Source: Bostrychus sinensis (lineage: Eukaryota; Chordata; Actinopteri; Gobiiformes; Eleotridae). From it: a DNA stretch of 64,000 bases. The position numbers and the translations under genes were made by a program. This document shows, one piece after another, positions 34,696-46,658 of the stretch (position 1 is its first letter; every line of letters begins with the position of its first letter). The notes below the pieces were generated by a model. It had not been told where the DNA came from. It saw only the letters and a program-made list of their open reading frames with translations, and made no database searches. The stretch is from the NCBI GenBank assembly GCA_020698575.1, contig CM036253.1, forward strand, positions 3,139,114 through 3,203,113, read 5' to 3'.

Positions 34696-35505
34696 GTCCA
34701 TACCATAAGTCCGTTTGTACCAAATTAAAACGGCACATGCGCAGTAGTCCCGGAGCAGGTTTGATAACTTAGATCTGTTTAAACTTTGGTTTGGACTTTG
34801 GACTCTCTGAAGTCCAGGTCTGATCCAGGTCTTCAGCAGCCGCAGAGGAACCACGGATCACCGCGGAATGACCTTTAACCTCACGATAAACTGGTAAAAA
34901 GATCATCCCCGCTGCTGTTAGCATGATTAGCCTGTTAACCTCATTAGCTTGTTAGCCTGTTAGCTTTAACTTCAGGAGTGTCGCGGCCAAAGCGCGCCCT
35001 CTAGTGGTGATACAACAAACTGGACACATCAGTGAGGACATGAACCGGACTGAGAATCTAAACCAGGAACATTAGCCTTAAGTTCACAGCTTTTAAGTGT
35101 TTTTCATGGTTCACTGGGAGTTTACACTTCTTACTTTTCTTCCTACTTCTCTGGTTTGTATCGAGAGCCCACAGCAGCAAAATGCAGGCTAGTTTCTAAA
35201 TATTCTCGACCTGGTACTTTGGATGTTCATGGTTAATCTGCAGCATGGCCATGATCAATTGAAAGAAATACTGAGTAATAGTTCTGCTGTAGAGTAAAGA
35301 TACAGTCCGATTGAAGATTAAACATAAAATTAAATTTCCTAAAATATATGAGACTATAACTGTCTTTAGTTTTAAAAAGACACTTTTTTATTATGGTTCA
35401 TGGCTTTAAATTAAGTCAAGAGCTGTTTTTATAAAACATACGGACAGGTGATGTCAGGTTAACAGTTCATCGATAATCGTTTGTTAAGACGACCAATTAA
35501 CCCAC
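34696..35505. other. intergenic, no gene recognised
   Basis: Unique sequence; nothing supported. Confidence 0.4.
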
Positions 35506-35507
35506 TG

Positions 35508-35612
35508 CGCGGCCCTGGTCCCGCAGACCCTGGTCCCGCAGACCCTGGTCCCGCAGATCCTGGTCCCGCAGACCCTGGTCCCGCAGACCCTGGTCCCGCA
35601 GACCCTGGTCCA
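35508..35612. repeat. 15-bp minisatellite (CCCTGGTCCCGCAGA)
   Basis: Seven nearly perfect copies. The minus-strand open frame over it (VCGTR repeats) is an artefact. Confidence 0.9.
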
Positions 35613-37757
35613 CTGTCTCTGTCTCTGCCTGTCGTCCTTCAGCTCTGCGCCTTTTGAGGCCGGACTCACAGCAGATCTACAGCAGCTTCTCTGAGGCCTC
35701 CAGAATTAAACTCAAACTTGATTTACCCATCGTTCTTAGGCCTCAGAGTTAGTTTTTCTCCTCGCCCAACAACATCCTCCTTCAGTTCTACACAGCTGTA
35801 ACTGAAGGCACACTCACCTCATTTGTAACGGCCCGGGACAGTCCAGGGTTTTAAGTAAGTAAGACTTTTTTAAGACCATTTTTCACGATAAATAAGACCT
35901 ATTTTGTAAGGATGCAGTGTACAAAAAGCTGAGACAGTGACAGTGAGCGCCGCAAAGCATTGTGGTTTTGGTAAGAAAAGGTCTCAGCTCTCGTGTCGGC
36001 GCCGGTGAAATATCGGAGCGTTTAGGTGGAGATTCTGTGTAGTCGCGTTTAAACATATTTAAAACCTCAGTCAGCATCTCGGCAAATTTAAGACTTTTTT
36101 TTTTACTTTTTAGGAAACCGCAGAAACCCAGTCATTTGGACCTGGAACGCAGAAAACCCCTCACATCCTGTTCACAGTGGTGCCCTCTGGGAGGCGCTAT
36201 AGCTCCCCACCAACCCAACCATTCTGATTCTGACCTCTCTGTGCTTCAGTTAGGCTCGTTCCAGATGAACTGCGCCTCGCCTGTGAACGAGAGCGCACGA
36301 CCGCAACAGCAGGAGGGAGATACTCCTGTACTGAACTCAGACACAGTCTGTGGCTCAGATCACGCACGAAATCCACTTCTCGCGTGAGTTGGATGTGATT
36401 TTGAAAATAAATGCATTAAAGTGATTTGTAAGAACTTTTGTGTCCCGTGCTTGACCCCAGTCTGTAACTGAGGCACATTCAGCGGCGGTTCTGAGCTTTA
36501 ATGTCTAAGTTTAACTCATAAAAGTTAAACAGCCTTCTATAACAGCAGATGTTATATAAAAGTTAAACAGCAGATATTATACACAGTCTCTTTAATAATC
36601 CTCCACTCCACACTGAGCAGCACTGAGTTTATCCAGGTCACAGCTGGAACTTTAGTCTGTGTTTAAACAAAGAGGAGGAGGGCAGTGAAGTGCGTTACGT
36701 TTCTGATCAGCTCTAAACTCAGATCCATCACCTGTTCACCGCTGACGGGTGGGCGTTTTCCCATCATGCACTGAGCCAAGCAGCCTCCGCAGTTGCTCCT
36801 GATGCCCTGCAGGGGGCTCAGACGCTGGTCTCGTTTCGATCTCACGAGATTTTGGTGACGGTCGCACTCAGGACATCAGAGCGAGTCGGGAACAAATCTA
36901 AGCTGAGCCCTGCCACAGAGCGACACCGATCAGAACTGCGCAGGTCTGGCTCATCTGGAACGCTCCTGCTGTGGGGTCTGCACATCGGCTCAGGGCAGTA
37001 ATGTGGTCCTGAGGGCCCCGGGGCAGGCTTTCAGAATGGGCCCCCAGAAAAATTAAGAACATTTGGCTCTTGACAAGTTCATGGAGAAAGTTTGAAACGT
37101 AATAAATGTTGTTTAAAATATGAACTAATGGTTTACTAAAATCAGTTTTTATGAAAAACCTAACTACCCCCTGCTCAGCGGTGATGGGCGACCTCCGTAC
37201 AGATCACTTCTTTAATCAACACTGATACCAATACTGATCATTTCCTATGAGGATTTTTATATTATTACCATTAAAGACAAATCACGCGACGAACCCTGTC
37301 CACTTAACAACTTGTGCACAGGATGAAATAAATAACTTGATGTGCGCTGTAATGATTTGTTCTGCGGACACTTCCTGTCACGTGACATGTTTGGACCAGT
37401 CCATTCTGCTGCTGGGCGGGGGTGTTTCACGTATCCATGCTGCGGTATCGATCATGACGTTGTCCAGGATAATTCAGGAAAAAAGGTTTTACAAAGAAGG
37501 TGGTGTGGAAGAGGTTTGTTCCCAGTTTCAGTTTGAGCAGAGCCTCACATCACAAAGACGACGCAGACACAGGTTTACACTGAACAATCCTTTTCTTTAT
37601 TCATTTTTTGTTTTCATCTCAGTATGTCTGTCAGGGTTTGGTTCGTCTGTTTTTTTTTTTTTAAGGTTTTTTTTTTGGAAGTTTTTATTTAAATTAAAAT
37701 GTTTGACACACTTATAAAAGACAGCATCTGCATAGAGTTGTCATCTTAAAGATCCAT

Positions 37758-37788
<31 letters not shown>

Positions 37789-39789
37789 GCTGAGGGTCAG
37801 AGGTCAGAGGTCAGGGGAGAAGAGAGAGAGAGAGGGGGGAATACTGGCACGTCACATGAACTAAACAGCCAACAGCAGTACGAGAGTCGGGAGGGGGAGG
37901 GGCTTTACATTACGCTACGCACACATACACACACACAAAAGAAACAGGACACAAGTTGCATTTTCCCGCCTAAAGTTCGCGTTAGCTTCGGACGCTCGGG
38001 CCTCTTCGCGTGTTGTTTTTTTTTTGTTGTTGTTGTCGCACACCTGCCGCTTCACGAGATCGCGACGACGTTCACGAAGATTAGCGCGGAAATTCGGAAA
38101 CGCTGAAGAAAGGAAAGAACGCCCCCTGTCTGCATCGTTCAACACCGGACGCCATTTTGGGAAGGTCAGTGCTGTCATTTTTCGTAACATGGCACCAAAA
38201 AACACTCCAAAAACACAGAACAGCCATATCTAAATCGACATAACTAAGCTAAAAAATGACGCATGTGATGGTAACATGGAGTTCATTCATTCATTCATCT
38301 CCTTCCACTTCCTTTTAGGGTTTTTATGAGGGACCAGAGCCTTTCCCCAGGCGACTGTGGGCCTGAGGCGAGGCCCTGGACCCAGTTAGCTTCAGGGCTA
38401 AGGCATTTACTCTGACGTTCATTCGCTATGGCGATCGTTTAGATCCTAGTCCTATGGCGTGAGTTGTAATTAAATCAAAACGAGAATGTCACTAAGAACA
38501 CTAGCTTCTACTGAAAACGTTAGTGATTCTTAAGCCGAGTTTAGCAGCTCTGTGGTTAGCCGAACTTGAAGAATACTGGTTATCCTTAGCCACAACAAAG
38601 AAGTGAGGAGTGTTGGAACAAAATGGCGTCAGAAAAACAAAGCAGAACACGGGCTTCTTGCTTTTCCTTCCGTTTATTATGAGCTGAATAATTTGTTGTC
38701 CTTGCGTCTGGTTCCTGTCGTAGTTCCTTGTTTATTTTTTCCGCCTCTGCGCTCGGTAAAAAAGCCCTTGTATCCCTTTGAATATTGCACGCTGCGTTTC
38801 GATTGGCCTGTGAGGCTAAAGAGACCGGGCCTCCCTTCACATCACGCACGACGGCGGCGCCTTCTCCTCCTGCCGTTTCTCAGACGCCTCTTCCTTCCTT
38901 TCGTTCCCTTGTTCGTTCGCTCTGGGCTCCGGTGACCGCTGATATGTTCCAAACACAAAAAAACAACAACAACAAGGAGGAGGAGCTAAGAAACGGCGTC
39001 CAGAACTACGACAGGACCCTGAGGAAAAAAACACATTTAGCATTGATTTTTGAACAGGCATTAGCATTTTGTTTAAACTTTGTAATTCATTTGCTTTATT
39101 CTAGCTTTGTTTACTGTGAGTTTAGTGAAGCTGCAGGTAGAGTTGGTTGTTTTGGCGTTTATTCGCGACCGAAAGACGAACCAGAGAAACGCAGAGACCT
39201 GTTTAAACCACACTCAGGGCTTCGGGCGAGCTCTGTCCTCTACGTGAAGCGACTTCTACGGTGTCCCGTGAAGCCCTGAAAGCGGCGTTGCGGTTATTAT
39301 TATTATTATTATTGTTATTATTTTTCTACAAAATGGAGGGAAGCACTTTTCCTCAGAGGAGCCGTGGGCGGAGCCTCTGCGACTTGTGGGGTTGAAGGCG
39401 GACGATTGTCGACGTCGCACTTACGTCGCACGGGAAACATCGACCAATCAGAGCTCGGGATTTGTGAGCACATTAGGACAACATTAGGCATATTTGAGGT
39501 TTTTACAGTTCTAAAATCCTTTATGCTGATAAGTTTAGATCAGCCGTTAAAAAAAAATTATCAAAAAAATTGAATAAAACATTTTCAAAAGCATGTGCAT
39601 TTTTTTAAATTAAAAAATAAATAAATACATAAAAATATATATACATAAATAAATTAAGTTGAATAAATAGTGCATATGTTAAAGTAAAAATAAATGAAAA
39701 TGGTACAATGGGAAAGTCTTGGAAATGTAAAATTAATTTATAAAAAAAAATATATATAATAGACTAGCAAAAACTAAAATGGTCTAGCA
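35613..39789. other. intergenic or stx1b 3' flank, no gene recognised
   Basis: No conserved coding sequence. Low-complexity patches: purine-rich GAGGAGGAAG (37757-37785), AGGTCAGAGGTCAGG (37797-37815), (CATT)n near 38283 and (ATT)n at 39296-39322. An AATAAA on the minus strand lies near 37592-37599. It could be a distal end of the stx1b transcript, but that is speculative. Confidence 0.4.
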
Positions 39790-40068
39790 CAGTGGTTCTC
39801 AACTGGTGGGTCGGGACTAAAAAAGTGGGTCACAGGTCTTTGCCAGAGAAAAAAAAACAAGAGTCATAGATTTGCACTTTAACAGTAGGTGGCAGTTCTG
39901 AGTAAGTCCCTTTAAAAACACGTCAGGTCGGACCGAGGCAAAACTTTCCATCCAAAAATCCCACAAAGCTCTGATTGGTTGAAAGGAACGGGTACGGCTG
40001 TCGTACACGTCGTTTTTTTCCGTCAGTTTCCCGTTTCGGCGTAAAAAACACACGTCTGAGTATCACTG
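39790..40068. mobile_element. possible small hAT-like element (279 bp)
   Basis: The left end CAGTGGTTCTCAACTG and the complement of the right end, CAGTGATACTCAGACG, match at about 12 of 16 positions. They are of the Charlie-type CAGTGGTTCTCAA terminus. The flanking 8-mers do not match, so the call is tentative. Confidence 0.4.
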
Positions 40069-42876
40069 ACTAAAACTCGCTAACCTACGTCTCTGTCTCG
40101 CGCGTTTCTCTCGGGTTCGTCTCGTCAAAAAAACTGTCGCAGAAAGAGAAAAAACATCGTCCGGAGAAAGAGGGAGGAGCGTGAGGCGTAACTCTGGCGG
40201 GAATAGATATCTCAGTAGATTTATACATAGACATGCAAGTCGTTTTTTCTCTCTTTAAGATATTTACAATAATTACATAACACAAAGAAAGATCCAGGTT
40301 CATTTTGACAAAATTGCGAGCATTCCATATTCAGTATTACTACTATTATTAATGATAACTCTTTGTCATTGCTATACTCCTCCCTTTTTTCGTGTTCGTG
40401 AAGCCTTTCTGTCGCTCGTTGGTACTGCATTATTATTCTCAGCTATGGTAATAATAATAATAATAACAAGAGAGCAATGGTAGTAGTAACAGTGTAGATT
40501 CTACTCTTTGTGGCAGAGACCAAGTGGGTTCTGCCGCTGTCTTTCGGCTCCCGTTTACTCCTCCGTTTGACCCTCCCACTTGGATTTAAAAAAAAGAAAA
40601 AACACTGATTCAAACGCAATACTGTCCACAACATTAGTAATAATAATAATGAGAGTGATTAAAATGCAAACAGAAGCGCAAAAACGTCGCTGTTCCGCCG
40701 CGGGACACGACACAGGTTTTGGTTTATGAGAGAGGAGTTTTTTGTTTTATCAAGGAAGACAAAAATCATCGCGGAGACGAGTTTGAACCACGGAGAAGGA
40801 CGGACGGCGAGGTCTCTGTCCGTCAGCTCACGTCGATCCCAGCTGAAGACCAGGAGACCCAGGCTTCAGAATCCGTCCTTAGTCCCTCCGGTTTTGGTCC
40901 GAACTCGCTCCGGAGGATTTTCACCTGCTCTCCGTGTCCCACTTGGACGCGGACGGACGCTGCAGAGACGGCGACACCGAAACAAGAATGTGGCTGGCTG
41001 TGGTTACAGAATATTCCTTATATATATATATATATATTCTGGCCTTTATTCATATAGATATTTATATATACGTGTGTTTGTTTGTGTGTGGCTTCGGCGA
41101 ACGAGGCCGCAGCACGTCACGCTCTCCGCTGAACGACATCACGGGCAGGATTTGATGAGGAGGAGGTAATGAGCTGAGTCTGCTGCGCTGTTAAAGTCTT
41201 CATCCCAAAAGAGAGCTGTTCTTAAGCCGCTGATAATTACGATTTTGTAGATTTTTGATGTAGGGTTGTAACGATATTAGTGATGTATAGTGATATCGTG
41301 ATGACCGTATCGTTTTAGACTTAGATGACATCGTTAACGTTCCCTGGTAACTATGCGCCGAGGGGAACGTTAAGTTCAGGGCTGGAGTTGGGGAACGTCA
41401 GGACTCAACAGAAGTACCTATGTTCTCCAGAACTTATCTTCCCAGGTTTCTGTGGAACCAGGGAACATAGGTTCTGTAGTGACTTATCTCTTTGGTGTTC
41501 TTAAGGCGCTAATAATAACGTAGATATGTAGATTTGTAGATATTGCGAGTCGTTACGCTGCTTGGGTTTTGCCTGTTCGCACTGAGCTAACTCGTGAAAT
41601 TATGGATTATTTCTCTTGCTGTGAACCTCCATGGTTCATGGCGTGTGGTCCTCGCTCTCCTGCATCTGAACGATCAGAGAGACCTCGCCTCCAACGGTGA
41701 AGGTGGGAATCCTTATTTCTACCTACTTTTTAAAATGTGAAATATGATTTAAATGCCTCCAAACTTTAAAACCATGTGGCTAAAAGCTGTTCAGCGTTAT
41801 TATTCTTCCATTACAAGCCACGAAAATACATTATTAGCTAAGTTCTTGACTGTAGAAGATGCTGTTTACGTATTTATCCCTTTACCAGTGCAGCAGATGC
41901 CACCATTTTGGGAAATTTCGTGAAGATGTTGGTAAGGATTACATCAAAACTTAGTTAGTGTTAGCCTTAGCTTTGGTGTAATCCTCTGGTTGAAGCTTTG
42001 GTTGGATCCTCCTGCAGCTGGAGTAAGACAACGATTATCTAAAAGCCTGCCCCTGAAATCGTTTTGTGGAGAAGCGTAAAAGACTTGTACACAAAATAAA
42101 ATTGGCACAAAAAGAAGAACAACAAGCGCATAAATATATCCCATAAGAAGCACCTCCGCTGTCTCCGATCAGACCAAAGGACTCTGAGGTTCGGACACAT
42201 GCAGTGCGTGAGAGTGGCTGCTTAAATCTACAGTGGTCTAAGTGTAAACGAGACTTGCTTTGTGCTCTTCAATAATAACCGTTCATTGTTAATTAATAGT
42301 ACTATTTTTTAGAGAACACGTGACGGGGGAAAGGGGCAGAAAACGCTTTGGTTTGGAGTTTAATAATAGATATAAACAGTGAGAATAATAATCATGGCTG
42401 AACGATCGGGGAAAAAATGTGGGATTTTTAAGGTTTTTTTGTTTTTTTGTTTTGTTTGTCCGGTAAAGGAAGGGAGGCATGCGACAGACACACACACACG
42501 CACACACACACGAACACACATCAGGCCGGGCGGCGGGATACTCAGAAAAACAACGCTCCACCGAAAAAACACCAACACAGAGAGAGCAGCCGCAGAGAAG
42601 CAGAAGAAGAAGAACGGCCGTTTCACAGCATCACAGCTCGGTCTACGGGGTTAGGAGGCAGAAAGCTGTTCAGGGTGAACTCTGAGGAGCCGCACAGCCT
42701 CTGAGAGGGTCCTGGGGTTTGCATTTTGGGTACAACAAGTGCATGATCCAGGATTTCAGTTCACAGATTTACATAATTCAATCTCGTTAAGTAATGAGTT
42801 TGAGGTTTGGAATGAAAGCTTTTTCTCTTTAACCTGCTACTGACGTTTAGCCTCCACTTTGAGCCAATGCATAGAC
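40069..42876. other. intergenic or stx1b 3' flank with microsatellites
   Basis: (AAT)n at 40447-40466, (TA)n at 41019-41036 and (AC)n at 42487-42505. TAGGGTTGTAACGATA at 41261 is the terminus of a common fish hAT family, but no partner end was found. No coding exon seen. Confidence 0.4.
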
Positions 42877-43079
42877 CAATGGTTCTCAAACTGTGGTTCA
42901 GTGACCCTTGGTGGTATGTGGGCTTCTTCTGGTGGACCTTTTTCTTTCGCAGTTCAAGTCCTGATTTAATGTAATTTAGTGCCAGTTTTTTAATTTATTC
43001 AGCGTCTGCTGTAACGTTGAGCCGGTCGGTCTCCCTTCTCGCTCTCATGTGTCATGAGCTGTGGGTCAGGACTAAAAGA

Positions 43080-43408
43080 CAAGAATTTCCTCTGCAGGGT
43101 GGCTGGGTGCCCCCGATAAGGTAAGAAGCACAGTTACCCGGGAGGAGCTTGTAGTAGTGACGCTGCTCCTCCACATCGAGGGGAGCAGCTGAGGCAGGCG
43201 TCTGTTCCAGAGCCTCCTCATGTCCCACCGTGAGGAGGGCGCAGGGAGAACCTAGCACACGCTGGAGCGACTACGGCTCTGGTCTTAACCTGGGAACGCC
43301 TTATGAAGAGCTAGAGGAAGTGTCTAGGTTGAGGGAAGGCTGGGCGTTCCTGCTTAGACTGCTGCCTCCACGACTCAGCCCCGGATAAAGCAGCAGACGA
43401 TGGATGGA
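43080..43408 (+). mobile_element. LINE 3' end fragment, RTE/Rex3-like, nested in the hAT element
   Basis: The string runs from GGTGGCTGGGTGCCCCC through GCTGCTCCTCCACATCGAG and CTGGGAACGCCTTATGAAGA to CCCCGGATAAAGCAGCAGAC. It is a diverged form of a very abundant fish LINE 3' region that ends in (GATG)n; here the tail is GATGGATGGA at about 43399-43408. Family assignment is from memory of the consensus. Confidence 0.65.
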
Positions 43409-43423
43409 TTTTACTTTATTACT

Positions 43424-43556
43424 GTTTTAGTCCTGGTTTATTCCTGGTTTAGTCCTGGTTTATTCCTGGTTTATTCCTGGTTTATTCCTGGTTTAGTCCT
43501 GGTTTAGTCCTGGTTTATTCCTGGTTTAGTCCTGGTTTATTCCTGGTTTAGTCCTT
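43424..43556. repeat. 11-bp minisatellite patch (TGGTTTATTCC variant)
   Basis: About twelve units of TGGTTTATTCC/TGGTTTAGTCC directly follow the LINE tail inside the hAT element. This is the same family as the 9 kb array at the left end, with a private TTTATTCC variant. Confidence 0.9.
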
Positions 43557-43595
43557 TCAAGATGGTACGTGGTGTGGAACGTTTGAGAGCCACTG

Positions 43596-46577
43596 GTCTA
43601 GACACAAAAAAATATTATTTGACACTGGATTCTTATTAACGATTGATGCCATTTTAGATTTTTTCTGCTCTTTATTTCCACATTAATTCATCCAAAAAGT
43701 GGAATAAACAGTTTTAGTTTTTGTCGTAGCAGCTAACGTTTATCGCGAAGCTGCTCATTAGCGGATAGTCTGGACACTGTCGTCCGAACTTGATCGCGAA
43801 CCATTCAGAGTTCGTTTCTTCAGTTGAGGTTGTGATGTGAAACAGGCGTCAGAAAGCACAGTCAAAAACCTGAACACGACAGGGGTCAGAGGGGGTCGAG
43901 GTCCGGGAACCGACGGCGGCAGAGTTTTTACCGAAATCCTTTTTACCAAAACATGACTTTAACGTGAGGAGGGGGTTCGCATACCGGCGCTGAGGGCTAA
44001 CGCTGTGAAATGAGGAGAGGGTAAAGTGCACAAAATGGAGGGAGACGTTTACAAAAACACCATCATGCAAACTCCACAACTCTTTTGCATGCCTATTTTA
44101 TTATTATTATTATTATTATCGTTATCACACACGACGGGATGGGACCGGCAGCGAGAGAGAAATGGCGACGAATGGAGAGATAAACCCTTAGTTCTTGTCT
44201 CAGCTGTAAAAAACACACGAGCGGGAAGACGACGACGAGGCGGCAGCGGCAAAAAACTCGAGACGCGACTGTAGCTCTTCTGTGGTTAGTTTGTCTGTGG
44301 TTTTTCTCCGTCACTTTACAAACAGACAAACAAACAAACGGTAAAACGTTAGCGTTAGCTGGTGCTACGACAACGACAACCTCCTCGCGTCGCAAAATGA
44401 AGAGCCGCCGCGACCGAAAAAACAACAACCGTTGACCGACAACAGAACACTGATTTTCAGAAGAAGAAGAAGCGCCAGGACGGATGCGGCGTGGGTCTGG
44501 AGATAATCGCGGTGAAGGTGGAGTATTTACGGGGATCGTAAGAAAAAAGTGGGTTCACGTTAACGATCTACAAACAACGGCAGAAAGCACTAAGACCACA
44601 GGGACACGACTACGGCAGAGACTAACCACGATCGGACGACATCTACGTACCAGCGGCTGCTTGGAGGAGTCTGGAGACGGCCAGGGCCAGGTCTTAAAAG
44701 TCCAGAGTTATTCTGTTCCTCAGTCCAAGTTTAGACCTGCTAGGTTTAATCCTGCTTTAGACCTGGTCTAGTCCTGGTTTAGGCTTTGTAAGTGTGGTTC
44801 TGTTATAGTCCTGTTTTAGACCTGCTTAAGACATGTTACCGTACGTGGACCTGTCATGTTGGTCCTGTGGAGTCCAGGTTTGCTCCTAATTTAGACCTGG
44901 TCTGGTCCTAGTTTAGTCCCTGGTTTAGTTCAGGTTTAGACTTGGCTTTGCACTGGTTTTATCCTGTTTTTGTACGAGTTTAGTCCTGGTTTAGACCAAG
45001 TTAAAGATGATATATATTTTTCCTGTTGATAAACGTGCCGTCCGTCCGTCGCTGACCTCAACAGAAGCAGCAGCTCCGTATCACTGGGCAGGGCTCACGG
45101 ATGATAAAAACATCTGGATAAGGCCAAACAAATATAAATGAACTGATTAAAAACTTGAACTGAAGCCGTGGAAGTGGGCCCAGACTCCACCGAGCGGCGT
45201 CTTACCGTCTACAGCGAACACAAGCGGCATGCTAACGGCACTACGAGCTAACACTACAGCTGGCGCGGCGTGCGGCGTGGATTTGATTCGTGACAGAAAT
45301 GGAAGAACACGCCGCCACTGACGAAAAAAAAAAACAAATGGCAGCAGCGTCACAAACTACGGACGACAAACTTTTCCCCGTAAAAATTTAAAGTCTTTTC
45401 CGCTAAATGCGTTCTCTTCATCTCCCGATAGGTGAAGAAAACACCCGGCCTTGAACACTGCGTCCTCATTGGCTCTCGCAGCAGAAGGAGGCGGGGCTAG
45501 TCTGTGTCTAAGCTGCATAGATGGACTTCCCCTCACATTTTTCCTCCTTTGCCTTTTGGTCACGTCCTGCCTCCCTTCCCTTCCCACCGTTCACCTGCGT
45601 TTTGAACTTGACGCGATGTTAAAAAGCTTTTATATGTTTTATTATTATTGTAGTTGTTGTTGTTATTATTAAACAGGTGACTGACAGGAGTGAGCAGCCA
45701 ATCAGAGGTGGTTCTGTGAGACAAGTCCCACTTCTGCCGTAAACCGGGAAGGGGGTGGGGTCTGAGGGACGCCAGAGAGACGCACCAGGACAGACCGGAA
45801 ACGACGACGCATCCTCCACAGAATATTCCTCTATAGGACGCTGATTCTGAAGCAGTTTTAAACCTGTTTGGATGTCAGAAACAACCAGTAGAAAGGCTAT
45901 TGAAGGGAAACGTTAGCCTTTAGCGCTAGCGGTTAAAACAAGATGGCTGCCACGTATTTCAAAGGAGAAAGTTGCGATTTCTGAGAAGGTTTTTGGCTCC
46001 AGAATCAGCGCTAATCTGGTGGAGAACGTTCGGAGCTTTTCCAGTTTGTTCTGTGCGTGATTTTCGTTCAGACCACAGACTGGCGGCGGCAGTGGCAGTG
46101 GGAGCAGCGTCCGGGCGGCGTTAGCCCCTCAGAGCGTCCCGTCCTGGCTGCTGCAGTCGCCATCACCATCCTCGGAGACTCCAGAAAAACCGAAACAAAA
46201 CGGAACATAAGAACCAAAGAGAAACAAAGGTTCGTGGTTCGTACAGGTCTGAACCCGCTGCTGTCGCCTGCCGCTAAGTTACTTTTTACAGGAACACCCT
46301 CCGAACACGGTTGGCTAAATGTGATGGCGCTTGTGTGTTTTAGTCTTTTTTTTGTTTTATTTTAAACCCCGCCCACTACCTGTGATCTGATCTGTGATTG
46401 ATTAACTCGTCCTAGCTGATTTGCATTTTGCGATTCAAGTTTCTGTGTGGTTGTAGTAGAAGTTGTAGTAGTAGTAGTAGAGTAGTAGTTGTGTTGTTGT
46501 TTGTTGTTGTTGTTTTCTCTGCTGGTTGCCGGGTGACAGGCGGCCGTCGGCGGTCGTCACGGCGACGGGGGCTTGTT
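43596..46577 (-). other. probable stx1b 3' UTR or flank, no second gene
   Basis: No coding exon seen. It is CpG-rich for its A content. (ATT)n runs occur at 44098-44118 and 45640-45670, and a GTA/GTT-rich microsatellite at 46453-46520. Degenerate 11-bp motifs (CTGGTTTAG and related) are scattered over 44715-45000. A minus-strand AATAAA at 46356-46361 lies about 220 nt past the stop codon and is a candidate proximal polyadenylation signal. Confidence 0.45.
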
Positions 46578-46658
46578 TTAGAAGCCCAGCGTCCCGCCGA
46601 TGGTCGACGCCAGCACCACGCCCAGGATGACACAGCAGATGATGATCATGATCTTCTT
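46578..46658 (-). CDS. stx1b: stx1b last exon (transmembrane anchor)
   Basis: It encodes 26 residues and the stop codon: KKIMIIICCVILGVVL followed by ASTIGGTLGF. This is a single membrane-spanning helix with two Cys at its cytosolic edge (palmitoylation sites in syntaxin-1), ending with the short extracellular tail. The acceptor is CTCCTGCAG (46659-46661 on +). Confidence 0.96.
   Translation of the reverse strand, partial: KKIMIIICCVILGVVLASTIGGTLGF

Larger units (their letters stand above)
42877..43595. mobile_element. Charlie-type hAT element (about 719 bp) carrying nested repeats
   Basis: Ends CAATGGTTCTCAAAC and GTTTGAGAGCCACTG are inverted repeats with one mismatch. Flanking octamers GCATAGAC and GTCTAGAC agree at six of eight positions and approximate the TCTAGA-centred target preferred by Charlie elements. 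The interior holds a LINE 3' fragment and a patch of the 11-bp minisatellite, so it has been invaded. Confidence 0.68.

Noticed and set aside
27243..46577. Searched for STX4, ZNF668 or other cluster genes between znf646 and stx1b
   Set aside because: No finger motif, SNARE motif or other conserved string seen in the six frames; absence judged by eye only.
37592..46577. A 9 kb stx1b 3' UTR ending at a minus-strand AATAAA near 37.6 kb
   Set aside because: Possible, but the interval contains transposons and at least one nearer signal (46356-46361). Nothing in the sequence decides it.
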